Assembly: GCF_000647975.1 (NCBI RefSeq)
Contig: NZ_JFKE01000004.1
Span: 310,001-374,000 of the forward strand
Source: Actibacterium mucosum KCTC 23349
Lineage (GTDB): Bacteria; Pseudomonadota; Alphaproteobacteria; Rhodobacterales; Rhodobacteraceae
Direction of reading: 5' to 3'
DNA length: 64,000 nt
The notes below the pieces were generated by a model. That model made no database searches. It worked only from the letters and a program-made list of their open reading frames with translations, and was not told where the DNA came from. The position numbers and the translations under genes are program-made. This document shows positions 1-8,195 of the stretch, one piece after another (within the stretch, counting starts at the first letter, position 1; each line of letters begins with the position of its first letter).

Positions 1-3
1 ATC

Positions 4-450
4 GTGATCTTTCCGCCGCTGGCTTCGGTCATTGCGCCGGGCGTGGCGGTGGCGTTGGAGGTCGCGCTGCCACGCAGCTTTCTGCCCCCCGCCTTCACGC
101 CGTGGATGCTGATCCTGGGGGTGGCGCTGATGGTGGCGGCCTTCGCGCTGGCCATCAGCGGGGTGCGCGCGTTCAAGGCGGGCGAGACCAACGTGGACCC
201 CCGCCAACCGGCGCTGAACCTGGTGGAGGCCGGCCCCTACCGGTTCACCCGCAACCCGATGTATCTGGGCATGGTGACGCTGCAATTTGGGCTGGCGCTG
301 ACCTTCTCGCTGGACTGGGCCATCCCGGCGGGGCTGATCCTGTGGTCGGTGCTGCACTGGGGCGTGGTGCTGCGTGAAGAGGCGTATCTGAGCGCAAAAT
401 TCGGCCAACCCTACAACGACTATCTGACCCGCACCCGCCGCTGGCTGTAA
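4..450 (+). CDS. Isoprenylcysteine carboxyl methyltransferase-like membrane protein (possibly 5'-partial)
   Basis: The protein belongs to the PEMT/ICMT superfamily of small membrane methyltransferases, which methylate lipid-linked or small-molecule acceptors with SAM. The C-terminal half carries the family signature: RFTRNPMYLG (about residues 80-90), a hydrophobic stretch, then REEAYL and the ending YLTRTRRWL. Three or four membrane segments are visible. The first possible start is GTG at position 4, but the frame is open to the window edge, so the true start may lie outside. The substrate cannot be told from sequence. The downstream pentapeptide gene begins about 60 bases later. Confidence 0.75.
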   Translation: MIFPPLASVIAPGVAVALEVALPRSFLPPAFTPWMLILGVALMVAAFALAISGVRAFKAGETNVDPRQPALNLVEAGPYRFTRNPMYLGMVTLQFGLALTFSLDWAIPAGLILWSVLHWGVVLREEAYLSAKFGQPYNDYLTRTRRWL

Positions 451-512
451 CCCCGGTTTACCCCGGCAGGCCACACCCCTAGGGTGAGCGAAACGGGTCG
501 GGGAATGGTGAT

Positions 513-1637
513 ATGGGTAATCGGCAACATCTGGAATGGCTGCTGGAAGGGGTCGAGGCGTGGAACGCGCGGCGAGAGGCTGAGGAATTCGAGCCGGATT
601 TGTCGGGATTCGACATCTACGAAGCGTTCAAAGACGCTGGAAAATTGGATAGTTCCGGCCGCATCCCGCTGGCTAACGCGGACCTCCTGAAGGCGAACCT
701 CAGAGGAGCGGACCTTAAAGAGGCGGACCTCAGGGAGGCGAACCTCGGGGAGGCGGACCTCAGGGAGGCGGACCTCAGGGAGGCGAGGCTCTGGGCGGCG
801 AAACTTTGGGGGGCGAACCTCATTGAAGCGGACCTCAGGGGGGCAGGCTTCATGCGCACTAACCTCGAGGGAGCGTTCTTCAGGGGGGCAAAGGTTCGAA
901 GGCGCGTTTACGCGGTCGCGGCAGGAAACGGTGGCCACGTGCTCGTGTGGACGGATCTTTCTACAACATTGAATCTCACTCAACCCCAAGTGGATGTCAT
1001 GGATGGTGACAAAGGCACCATCCTGCCGCCGGGTTTGACCCATCCACCCGACTGGCCCGATCCGCCTGAAGTGCCAACCGAAGAACCGGCCCCCGCGCCC
1101 GAGGACACGGCGGAACAGACCGCAGTAAAGAGAGTGGTTCGCGAGAAACTCGCGGTTAATCGCGATGTGTTGCTGCTGACGTCGGCGTCGTTGCTACAGC
1201 AAATTGCCGATTACCGCTTTGTGGTTTATAGCGACAACCAACTGGCCATTGACCATCCCGAACACCGCGACCGCTTGCTGGGGTTTCTGGACGAGTTGAG
1301 CGCAAACCTCGAAACCTTGTTGCAGCAGGTCCCCGCACCCGGCGAAGAAGCATCAGAGGAACAAGCTGAAGAAGCCGCCTCGTGGTTTGATCGCTTTACC
1401 GGGGTGGCCTTGCCGGAACTGCAACAATTCTTCTCTGCCGAGGCATTGGGCAAAGCGTCTGTCCCTGGTGGGATCATTTTGAGTTTCGGCGCGCTGGGTG
1501 CTGCGGTTTCCGGCTTCAACCCTCTGGGCTTTGGAGCCGGAGCAATGGTCGGCAAGTGGATCACCGGCGAGATGAAAAGCGGCAAGGCGGCTGACAAGGT
1601 GATCGAGATGCTCGACACGGACGCGCCGGACAATTGA
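513..1637 (+). CDS. Pentapeptide-repeat protein with a helical, glycine-rich C-terminal domain
   Basis: Residues about 54-127 form a run of A(D/N)LxX pentapeptides, which in this family fold into a right-handed quadrilateral beta helix. They are followed by the tail often seen after such repeats (LTQPQVDVMDGD, then LPPGLTHPPDWP). An acidic Pro/Glu linker, an alpha-helical region (about 200-300) and a Gly/Ala-rich hydrophobic stretch (about 325-355) that could contact membrane complete the 374 residues. There is no signal peptide. ATG 513 is preceded by a weak GGGA. The function is unknown; such proteins include gyrase-protecting mimics and scaffolds, but nothing here selects one. Confidence 0.8.
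   Translation: MGNRQHLEWLLEGVEAWNARREAEEFEPDLSGFDIYEAFKDAGKLDSSGRIPLANADLLKANLRGADLKEADLREANLGEADLREADLREARLWAAKLWGANLIEADLRGAGFMRTNLEGAFFRGAKVRRRVYAVAAGNGGHVLVWTDLSTTLNLTQPQVDVMDGDKGTILPPGLTHPPDWPDPPEVPTEEPAPAPEDTAEQTAVKRVVREKLAVNRDVLLLTSASLLQQIADYRFVVYSDNQLAIDHPEHRDRLLGFLDELSANLETLLQQVPAPGEEASEEQAEEAASWFDRFTGVALPELQQFFSAEALGKASVPGGIILSFGALGAAVSGFNPLGFGAGAMVGKWITGEMKSGKAADKVIEMLDTDAPDN
678..842 (+). repeat. Eleven tandem 15-bp units inside the pentapeptide-repeat gene
   Basis: Consecutive 15-base units of the type GCGGACCTCAGGGAG start at 678 and repeat in frame eleven times. The units at 723, 753 and 768 are identical, which is closer than protein-level selection alone would require. This suggests recent unit expansion by slippage or unequal exchange. 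Each unit encodes one A(D/N)LxX pentapeptide. Confidence 0.85.
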
Positions 1638-1702
1638 CATAGGTGCGTGCCGCCGCTGGCTTTGGGCTTTCGCTTGGGGCCCTGCCCGGCTATATCGCGG
1701 AT

Positions 1703-3310
1703 ATGTTGGATACCGCTTCAAATCGCCCTGACCTGCCGCCCGAGATTGCGCGGCGGCGGACCTTTGCCATTATCTCGCACCCCGATGCGGGTAAGACGAC
1801 GCTGACCGAAAAGTTTCTGCTGTATGGCGGCGCCATTCAGATGGCCGGACAGGTGCGCGCCAAGGGCGAGGCACGGCGGACGCGGTCGGACTTCATGCAG
1901 ATGGAGAAGGACCGGGGGATCTCGGTCTCGGCCTCGGCCATGTCGTTTGATTTCGACAATTTCCGGTTCAATCTGGTCGACACGCCGGGCCACAGCGATT
2001 TCTCGGAAGATACGTATCGCACGCTGACGGCGGTGGATGCGGCGGTGATGGTGATCGACGGTGCGAAGGGGGTGGAGAGCCAGACGCAGAAGCTGTTCGA
2101 AGTGTGCCGGCTGCGCGATCTGCCGATCCTGACCTTTTGTAACAAGATGGACCGCGAAAGCCGCGAGACCTTCGACATTATCGACGAGATCCAGCAGAAC
2201 CTGGCCATCGACGTGACCCCGGCCAGCTGGCCCATCGGTGTGGGCCGCGATTTCCTGGGCTGTTATGACATGCTGAACGACCGGCTGGAGCTGATGGACC
2301 GTGCCGACCGCAATGTGGTGGCTGAAAGCGTGTCGATCGACGGGCTGGACGATCCTAAGCTGGCCGAACACATCCCCGAACACCTGCTGGAGCAGCTGCG
2401 CGAAGAGGTGGAGATGGCGCGCGAGCTGTTGCCCGCGCTGGACCCGCAATCGGTGCTGGAGGGGCATATGACGCCGATCTGGTTCGGCTCGGCCATCAAC
2501 TCGTTCGGCGTGCAGGAACTGATGAAGGGCATCGGCAATTTCGGCCCGCAGCCGCAGGTGCAGGCGGCCGAGCCGCGCCAGATTGCGCCCGAGGAAAAGA
2601 AAGTGGCCGGGTTCGTGTTCAAGGTGCAGGCCAATATGGACCCAAAACACCGCGACCGGGTGGCCTTTGTGCGCATGGCCTCGGGCCATTTCAAACGCGG
2701 CATGAAACTGACGCATGTGCGGTCAAAAAAGCCGATGGCGATATCCAACCCGGTGCTGTTTCTGGCATCCGACCGCGAGCTGGCCGAAGAGGCCTGGGCC
2801 GGCGATATCATCGGCATCCCCAACCACGGGCAGCTGCGCATTGGCGACACGCTGACTGAGGGCGAGGCGTTGCGCGTGACCGGCATTCCGTCCTTCGCCC
2901 CCGAGCTGTTGCAGACCTGTCGGGCGGGTGATCCGCTGAAGGCCAAGCATCTGGACAAGGCGCTGATGCAGTTCGCCGAGGAAGGTGCCGCCAAGGTGTT
3001 TAAGCCGATGATGGGTGCGGGCTTCATCGTGGGCGTGGTTGGGCAATTGCAGTTCGAGGTGCTGGCCAGCCGGATCGAGCTGGAATACGGCCTGCCGGTT
3101 CGGTTCGAGGCGTCGCAGTTTACCTCGGCGCGCTGGGTCACCGGCCCGCAGGATGCGGTGGACGCCTTCGTCAATGCCAACAAGCAACATATCAGCCACG
3201 ATAATGACGGCGACATCGTCTATATGACCCGTCTGCAATGGGATATCGACCGCGTGGCGCGCGACTATCCCGACCTGACGCTGAGCGCGACAAAAGAGAT
3301 GCAGGTATAG
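1703..3310 (+). CDS. prfC: Peptide chain release factor 3
   Basis: RF3 is the translational GTPase that removes RF1/RF2 from the ribosome after peptide release. The G motifs are clear near the N-terminus: SHPDAGKTT (G1), DTPGH (G3) and NKMD (G4), followed by the RF3-type domains II and III. From ATG 1703 it gives 535 residues, close to the usual RF3 length. The frame is open further upstream (to 1643), but the family begins near this methionine, shortly before the IARRRTFAIISH stretch. A terminator follows directly. It appears to be a single-gene unit. Confidence 0.93.
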   Translation: MLDTASNRPDLPPEIARRRTFAIISHPDAGKTTLTEKFLLYGGAIQMAGQVRAKGEARRTRSDFMQMEKDRGISVSASAMSFDFDNFRFNLVDTPGHSDFSEDTYRTLTAVDAAVMVIDGAKGVESQTQKLFEVCRLRDLPILTFCNKMDRESRETFDIIDEIQQNLAIDVTPASWPIGVGRDFLGCYDMLNDRLELMDRADRNVVAESVSIDGLDDPKLAEHIPEHLLEQLREEVEMARELLPALDPQSVLEGHMTPIWFGSAINSFGVQELMKGIGNFGPQPQVQAAEPRQIAPEEKKVAGFVFKVQANMDPKHRDRVAFVRMASGHFKRGMKLTHVRSKKPMAISNPVLFLASDRELAEEAWAGDIIGIPNHGQLRIGDTLTEGEALRVTGIPSFAPELLQTCRAGDPLKAKHLDKALMQFAEEGAAKVFKPMMGAGFIVGVVGQLQFEVLASRIELEYGLPVRFEASQFTSARWVTGPQDAVDAFVNANKQHISHDNDGDIVYMTRLQWDIDRVARDYPDLTLSATKEMQV

Positions 3311-3321
3311 CGTCGCACCCC

Positions 3322-3350
3322 CCTGCCCGGGCTTGTTCCGGGCGGGTTTT
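3322..3350 (+). terminator. Rho-independent terminator of prfC
   Basis: CCTGCCCGG (3322-3330) pairs with CCGGGCGGG (3338-3346) with one G-T wobble across a 7-base loop, and TTTT follows at 3347-3350. It begins 11 bases after the prfC stop codon. Confidence 0.75.
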
Positions 3351-3366
3351 GCGCCATAGTTCGGGC

Positions 3367-3960
3367 ATGACCGAACCCACCCAATTGGACAGTTTGCTGG
3401 ACACGCTTGAGGCGCTGGCCGAAGCGCCGGGCGAGGTGTCGTTGCGCCAGGTGCTGCGCGCGCTGGGGCCGCGCAGTTTCGGGCCGCTGATGGTGGCGGC
3501 GGCGGGGTTGCTGATCTTGCCGGTGGGTATGATCCCGGGTGTGCCGGGCGCGGTGGCGGCGATGTTGGGCCTGATCGGGGTGCATCTGTTCGTGGCACGG
3601 GCGCAGATCTGGGTGCCGAAATGGCTGGCGCGGCGCAGCGTGTCATCGCGGTTGCTGGGCGCGTCGGCCCGCCGCGCGCGGCCCTGGGCGCACCGGTTGC
3701 GCCCCTTGCTGGCCACCCGCGCAACCGGATTGGTCGAAGGCGCCCTGTCTGTTCGCGCCATGGGTCTGATCCTTGTGGCGACCGGCGCGGTGATGTTCGT
3801 TATTGGTTTTATCCCCGGCCTGCCCTTCGCGCTGGCGGGTCACGTGTTGCTGTTCGGCCTGGGCCTGACGGCGCGGGACGGGGTTTTGGTGGCGTTGGGT
3901 TACGTTGCTGTCCTGGCGGAAATCGGCCTGATCGTTACGCTTTTGGGATGGCTGACCTGA
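3367..3960 (+). CDS. ExoD-family membrane protein
   Basis: This 197-residue integral membrane protein has two similar hydrophobic blocks, each containing a Gly/Pro turn: PVGMIPGVPG (near residue 55) and IGFIPGLPFAL (near residue 145). That is the layout of the ExoD family, linked to exopolysaccharide synthesis in rhizobia. ATG 3367 is chosen because upstream codons run back through the prfC terminator. The biochemical role of the family is not established. Confidence 0.75.
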   Translation: MTEPTQLDSLLDTLEALAEAPGEVSLRQVLRALGPRSFGPLMVAAAGLLILPVGMIPGVPGAVAAMLGLIGVHLFVARAQIWVPKWLARRSVSSRLLGASARRARPWAHRLRPLLATRATGLVEGALSVRAMGLILVATGAVMFVIGFIPGLPFALAGHVLLFGLGLTARDGVLVALGYVAVLAEIGLIVTLLGWLT

Positions 3961-3972
3961 CGCATCGTTGCC

Positions 3973-4001
3973 TTGGCCCGGATGCTGTGTTGGAATGTAA
4001 T
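3973..4001 (+). promoter_or_regulatory. Candidate sigma-70 promoter for the PCu(A)C-type gene
   Basis: TTGGCC (3973-3978) and TGTAAT (3996-4001) are separated by 17 bases, about 25 bases before the start codon at 4026. This leaves a short leader. It is a pattern match only. Confidence 0.4.
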
Positions 4002-4025
4002 ACCATAACAGACACCGAGGTTCCC

Positions 4026-4499
4026 ATGCGCGCCTTTGCCATTGCCCTGATGCTTGCCGCCACGCCGGTTTTGGCCAGCGAAGACCATGATGACGACGCC
4101 CACCATCTTGCCGAAGCCGAGGGGATTCGCATCCTGCACGCCTGGGCCCGCGAGGGCGAGGCGCGCATCTATATGGAGATCGAAAACACCGGCGAACAGT
4201 CGGTGACACTGGAAGGTGGCGAGATCGAGGGGCTGGGCGAACTGGTCCTGATGGCGATGCCCATCTCGGCCACAGGTGGAGACATTGCGCCGATCAAGGA
4301 AATGCGGATCAGGGGCGGCGGTGCATTCGCTTTGACTCCTGAAGGAATGTTCCTGATGCTAGAGGCCCCGGCCGACTGGACCGCCGGACAGCATGTGGAC
4401 GCTCATGTGGCACTGCACCCTTTGGGCGAGGTGGAGATCGAAGTTGAGGTTTTTGCAGCAGGCACTGATCAGCATCCTCATGCTGGTCACAACCACTAA
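4026..4499 (+). CDS. PCu(A)C-type periplasmic copper-chaperone-like protein with altered metal motif
   Basis: The protein is 157 residues with an N-terminal signal peptide cleaved near LASED. It has the beta-sandwich pattern of PCu(A)C chaperones, which deliver copper to cytochrome oxidase: MAMPISATGG, IKEMRI, a gly-rich turn, and the LTPEG...LML hairpin. The usual histidine of the HxM ligand pair is absent; the segment reads GMFLML. A His-rich N-terminal stretch (EDHDDDAHH) and a C-terminal tail HPHAGHNH may compensate. It is followed by an overlapping gene for another exported protein. Copper or zinc handling is an inference. Confidence 0.65.
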   Translation: MRAFAIALMLAATPVLASEDHDDDAHHLAEAEGIRILHAWAREGEARIYMEIENTGEQSVTLEGGEIEGLGELVLMAMPISATGGDIAPIKEMRIRGGGAFALTPEGMFLMLEAPADWTAGQHVDAHVALHPLGEVEIEVEVFAAGTDQHPHAGHNH

Positions 4500-4905
4500 C
4501 ACCACCGCGGCACAGGACCTGCCGCCGGGCTGGCACTTGCTGCGCGAGGTGCAGGTCACCGAGTATCAGGACACAAATGGTGACTGGCTGGTGGCCAAAG
4601 AGTTCCCCGAAGCGCTGCGCGAACGGGCCGACGATTTCCAGATTACGGGCTTTTATTCTCCATTCATGGCAGAAGCTTACGTGCAGCAATTCATGTTGCT
4701 GCCCGAAGACTCGGACTGTCCGTTTTGCGGCGCGTCGGGCTATGGTGTGATGCTGGAGGTGCATATGCGCCACCCGCTGCCGGACATCGCGGAAGGTACC
4801 CTTTTGACGCTGACCGGGCGGCTGGAACTGATGGATGACCCGGGCACGTATCAAACCGCGCGCCTGCTGGACGCGCGAACACTGTCCATTTTGCGTGGCC
4901 AATAG
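4444..4905 (+). CDS. Hypothetical exported protein with a CPFC motif
   Basis: No confident family. The mature part has a beta-rich, OB-like pattern (FQITGFYSPF, LLTLTGRLEL) with a single CPFC motif in a Gly/Ser loop, as in periplasmic metal-binding DUF3299-like proteins. The start is uncertain. TTG 4444, behind GGTGGAGA, gives a proper signal peptide (RFLQQALISILMLV...TAAQ). ATG 4480 would remove most of it, and ATG 4393 or 4405 would lengthen it. The gene overlaps the PCu(A)C-like gene by about 56 bases at the chosen start, so the two are probably co-translated and act on the same periplasmic metal. Confidence 0.6.
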   Translation: MRFLQQALISILMLVTTTNTTAAQDLPPGWHLLREVQVTEYQDTNGDWLVAKEFPEALRERADDFQITGFYSPFMAEAYVQQFMLLPEDSDCPFCGASGYGVMLEVHMRHPLPDIAEGTLLTLTGRLELMDDPGTYQTARLLDARTLSILRGQ

Positions 4906-4910
4906 CCCAC

Positions 4911-4926
4911 AAATTTTGCAAAATTT
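4911..4926. promoter_or_regulatory. Perfect 16-bp palindrome AAATTTTGCAAAATTT
   Basis: A fully self-complementary AT-rich 16-mer lies 5 bases after the preceding stop codon and about 31 bases upstream of the rhlE -35 box. It could be an operator or part of a terminator; no T-run follows it. Confidence 0.45.
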
Positions 4927-4957
4927 CGCGTAAAACCGGGCATTTCCGGCTGTTTTC

Positions 4958-4986
4958 TTGACCCTTGCGCCCCCGTGCCCTACAAC
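4958..4986 (+). promoter_or_regulatory. Sigma-70-type promoter of the RhlE-like helicase gene
   Basis: TTGACC (4958-4963) and TACAAC (4981-4986) are 17 bases apart. This is a good alphaproteobacterial housekeeping match and leaves a leader of about 80 bases before ATG 5074. Confidence 0.55.
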
Positions 4987-5034
4987 TCGCCACATCAGAA
5001 AGCCCGGCAATTCGGCCGGCTTCGCCGCGTGGAG

Positions 5035-5057
5035 ATGCGGCATAAAAAACGCCGCAT
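5035..5057 (+). promoter_or_regulatory. Leader hairpin upstream of the helicase start codon
   Basis: ATGCGGC (5035-5041) pairs perfectly with GCCGCAT (5051-5057) around the A-rich 9-base loop ATAAAAAAC, ending 16 bases before ATG 5074. Its position near the ribosome-binding region suggests translational or temperature control of the helicase, but no T-run supports termination. Confidence 0.45.
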
Positions 5058-5073
5058 AACCCGAAAGGCATGC

Positions 5074-6450
5074 ATGACAAAATTCGCTGATTTGGGGTTG
5101 GACCCCAAGGTTCTGGCCGCTGTAGATGACGCTGGATACGAGACGCCCACCCCGATTCAGGCGGGGGCGATTCCGCCGGCGCTGATCGGCCGGGATGTTC
5201 TGGGTATCGCCCAGACCGGCACCGGCAAAACCGCCAGCTTTACCTTGCCGATGATCACCCTGTTGGCCAAGGGCCGCGCCCGTGCCCGCATGCCGCGCAG
5301 CCTTGTTTTGGCACCGACACGCGAACTGGCCGCGCAGGTGGCCGAAAACTTTGACATCTACGCCAAGAACACCCGCCTGACCAAAGCGCTGCTGATCGGC
5401 GGGGTCAGCTTCAAGGAACAGGATGCGCTGATCAACAAGGGCGTTGACGTTCTGATCGCCACGCCGGGCCGTCTGCTGGACCATTTTGAACGCGGCAAGC
5501 TGCTGTTGACCGGCGTTCAGGTGATGGTGGTGGACGAGGCTGACCGGATGCTGGACATGGGCTTCATCCCCGATATCGAACGCATTTTCCAGCTGACGCC
5601 GTTTACCCGGCAGACCCTGTTTTTCAGCGCCACAATGGCGCCCGAGATCGAGCGGATCACCAATACCTTCCTATCGAACCCCGAAAAGATCGAGGTGGCC
5701 CGCGCCGCCACGACGTCGGAGACGATCGAACAGGGTGTGGTGATGTTCAAGGCCAGCCGCAAAGACCGGCAGGCCAAGGAAAAACGCGATTTGCTGCGCG
5801 CGCTGATCGACAAGGAAGGCGAGGCCTGCTCCAACGCGATCATCTTTTGCAACCGCAAGACCGAGGTCGACATCGTCGCCAAATCGTTGAACAAGCACGG
5901 CTATAACGCCGCAGCCATTCATGGTGACCTGGATCAAAGCCACCGGATGCGCACGCTGGACGGCTTCCGGGACGGGTCGATCCGGTTCTTGTGCGCCTCG
6001 GACGTGGCTGCACGCGGGCTGGACATCCCGAATGTGAGCCACGTGTTCAACTATGACGTGCCCAGCCATGCCGAGGATTACGTGCACCGTATTGGCCGCA
6101 CGGGTCGCGCAGGGCGCGAGGGCAAGGCAATGATGATCTGCGTGCCCTACGACGAAAAGAACTTTGCCGCCATCGAAAAGCTGGTCGACAAGGAAATCCC
6201 GCGCATCGAAAGCCCGGTTGAGTTTACGGCGCCGTCAAAGCCGGCATCCAAATCGGCCAAGCCTGCGGATGAGGACAAAAAGCCCAAGTCCGAGAAGGCC
6301 GAGCGCAGTTCGGACAAACCGAAATCGAGCCGCTCGCGCGGTGGGCGCAAGTCTGGGCGCGACCGGTATCAGAATGACGAACCCGTGGTGGGCATGGGCG
6401 ATCACGTGCCGGCCTTTTTGACCCGCAGCTTCAAAAGCACCGCGGCGTAA
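5074..6450 (+). CDS. rhlE: DEAD-box ATP-dependent RNA helicase, RhlE type
   Basis: This 458-residue helicase unwinds structured RNA and is likely to act in ribosome assembly, cold adaptation or RNA decay. All core motifs are present in order: the Q motif (TPIQAG), motif I AQTGTGKT, Ia PTRELA, II DEAD, III SAT, then ARGLDIP and HRIGRTGRAGREG. Residues about 375-440 form a Lys/Ser-rich low-complexity tail typical of RhlE proteins. ATG 5074 was chosen because FADLGLDPKVL immediately precedes the Q motif, as in the family. It has its own promoter and hairpin leader and shares a bidirectional terminator with rnj. Confidence 0.9.
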   Translation: MTKFADLGLDPKVLAAVDDAGYETPTPIQAGAIPPALIGRDVLGIAQTGTGKTASFTLPMITLLAKGRARARMPRSLVLAPTRELAAQVAENFDIYAKNTRLTKALLIGGVSFKEQDALINKGVDVLIATPGRLLDHFERGKLLLTGVQVMVVDEADRMLDMGFIPDIERIFQLTPFTRQTLFFSATMAPEIERITNTFLSNPEKIEVARAATTSETIEQGVVMFKASRKDRQAKEKRDLLRALIDKEGEACSNAIIFCNRKTEVDIVAKSLNKHGYNAAAIHGDLDQSHRMRTLDGFRDGSIRFLCASDVAARGLDIPNVSHVFNYDVPSHAEDYVHRIGRTGRAGREGKAMMICVPYDEKNFAAIEKLVDKEIPRIESPVEFTAPSKPASKSAKPADEDKKPKSEKAERSSDKPKSSRSRGGRKSGRDRYQNDEPVVGMGDHVPAFLTRSFKSTAA

Positions 6451-6467
6451 GCGCCTGACATTCAATT

Positions 6468-6505
6468 AAAAAAGCCGCGTCGAGGGGACCTCGGCGCGGC
6501 TTTTT
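6468..6505. terminator. Bidirectional Rho-independent terminator between rhlE and rnj
   Basis: AAAGCCGCG (6471-6479) pairs with CGCGGCTTT (6495-6503), flanked by an A-run on the left and a T-run on the right. It can therefore end both the plus-strand helicase transcript and the minus-strand nuo-birA-coaX-rnj transcript. Confidence 0.85.
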
Positions 6506-6521
6506 CATGGAGTGGTAAGGA

Positions 6522-8195
6522 TCACGCCGCGCTGAGCCGGCTGATGATCACCGCCACCTCGGGTTTGCGGCCGATTTCATCCTGCGCCACCTGGCGGGTG
6601 CGGCGGCGGATGGTTTCCTCCAGCGCGTCGTCATCCATAAGGGTCTTGTCGCTGGCGCGGTTCAGGGTTTGCATCAATTCCCCTTCCAGAACCTCGACCA
6701 GACCGGCACGCGACAGGCCGGTTTCGGCCAAACCGCGCAGTTCGACCCAGGGTTCGCCCAGCGGCTCGTCGTCTTCGTCGATGATCAGCGAGATCAGCAC
6801 CAGCCCATTCAGCGCCATCCGAATGCGGTCGCGCACGATGCCGTCAAAGGCGCCGATGGTCAGCGCGCCGTCCAGATAGCGGCGGCTGGCCTCGATATGA
6901 TCTACCACAACCGGTTTGTCGCCGGACAGGTCCAGCATCGTGCCATTGGTGGCCACAATCGAGGCGCGACCGCCCTCTTCGGCCAGCTTGGCATGGGCGC
7001 GCAGATGGCGGTGTTCGCCATGCATGGGCACCACCATCTGCGGGTTGATGATGTCGTGCACGCGCTTCAGGTCGGGCCGGTTGGCATGGCCGGAAACGTG
7101 GTAGAGGTCGGCGCTGTCCTCAACCACGTCGACACCCATTTCAGACAGCGCGTTGATGATCGAGATCACGCCGCGTTCATTGCCGGGAATGGTTTTGGAG
7201 GAAAACAGGAACGTGTCCCCCTCGGCCAGCGTCAGGCCCAGGTATTTGCCGCGGCTCAGCTGGGCACTGGCGGCGCGACGCTCGCCCTGGCTGCCGGTGA
7301 CGATCAGCATCAGGTTTTCACGCGGGATGCTGGTGGCGTCTTCTGGCGAGACTGTCGACGGGAAATCGGTCAACACGCCCGATTGCACCCCGGCCTCGAC
7401 CATGCGGCGCATGGCGCGGCCCAGCAGGACGATGGACCGGCCCGCGTCGCGCCCGGCCTCGGCCAGTGTTTTCAGCCGCGCGATATTCGAGGCAAAGGTG
7501 GTGGCCACAACCATGCCCGGCTGCGCGGCGATCAATTGGCGGATGGCCGGGGCCACGGTGCTTTCGGACCGGCCTGCGGCGGGCGAGAAGACGTTGGTGC
7601 TGTCGCAGATCAGCGCCTTGACGCCGGGTTTGGCGATCTCGGCCCAAAGGTCGGGGTCAAAGGGTTCGCCCACCACCGGGTTTTCGTCCAGCTTGAAATC
7701 GCCGGTATGCACCAGACGGCCCGCGGGGCTGTCGATGATCAGGCCCGAGCTTTCGGGGATCGAGTGCGAGACCGGCAGGAACGACACCTGAAACGGCCCG
7801 GCCTGCACCTGCATCGGGTATGGCGGCACAATCTCGACCGCCTCGGGGTCTTGTCCGCGTTCATCAAGCTTGCGCGCGGCGATGTTGCCGGTGAAGGCGC
7901 GGCAATAGACCGGCGCCTTAAGCTGCGGCAGAACCATGGCCAGCGCGCCGATATGATCCTCGTGCGCGTGGGTGATAAAGATCGCCTCCAGCCGGTCGGC
8001 GCGTTCGGCCAGCCAGGCCAGATCGGCAAAGATCAGGTCCACGCCCGGGGTGCTGTCCATATCGGGGAAGGTCACGCCCGCATCCACCAGGATCAGGCGT
8101 TCCTTGCCGGCGGGGCCATAGCCGTAGACATAGGCGTTCATGCCGATCTCGCCGGCGCCGCCAAGCGGCAGGTACATCAGTTGGGTATCGCTCAT
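6522..8195 (-). CDS. rnj: Ribonuclease J
   Basis: RNase J is a metallo-beta-lactamase/beta-CASP ribonuclease with 5'-3' exo- and endonuclease activity in RNA maturation and decay. The 557-residue protein carries the metal site THAHEDHIGA (near residue 75), HTGDFKLD, and the beta-CASP and C-terminal motif MHGEHRHLRAHAKL. Its start overlaps the coaX stop by 4 bases (ATGA). It is the last gene of the long nuo-birA-coaX-rnj unit and ends at a bidirectional terminator. Confidence 0.93.
   Translation of the reverse strand: MSDTQLMYLPLGGAGEIGMNAYVYGYGPAGKERLILVDAGVTFPDMDSTPGVDLIFADLAWLAERADRLEAIFITHAHEDHIGALAMVLPQLKAPVYCRAFTGNIAARKLDERGQDPEAVEIVPPYPMQVQAGPFQVSFLPVSHSIPESSGLIIDSPAGRLVHTGDFKLDENPVVGEPFDPDLWAEIAKPGVKALICDSTNVFSPAAGRSESTVAPAIRQLIAAQPGMVVATTFASNIARLKTLAEAGRDAGRSIVLLGRAMRRMVEAGVQSGVLTDFPSTVSPEDATSIPRENLMLIVTGSQGERRAASAQLSRGKYLGLTLAEGDTFLFSSKTIPGNERGVISIINALSEMGVDVVEDSADLYHVSGHANRPDLKRVHDIINPQMVVPMHGEHRHLRAHAKLAEEGGRASIVATNGTMLDLSGDKPVVVDHIEASRRYLDGALTIGAFDGIVRDRIRMALNGLVLISLIIDEDDEPLGEPWVELRGLAETGLSRAGLVEVLEGELMQTLNRASDKTLMDDDALEETIRRRTRQVAQDEIGRKPEVAVIISRLSAA

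Noticed and set aside
678-842. Short tandem repeats as a possible CRISPR array
   Set aside because: The units are contiguous with no spacers and encode pentapeptides in frame.
420-1043. Antisense frame with PEVRL repeats opposite the pentapeptide gene
   Set aside because: It is the reverse reading of the 15-bp repeat array; it has no ribosome-binding site and its repeats follow from the DNA repeat of the sense gene.
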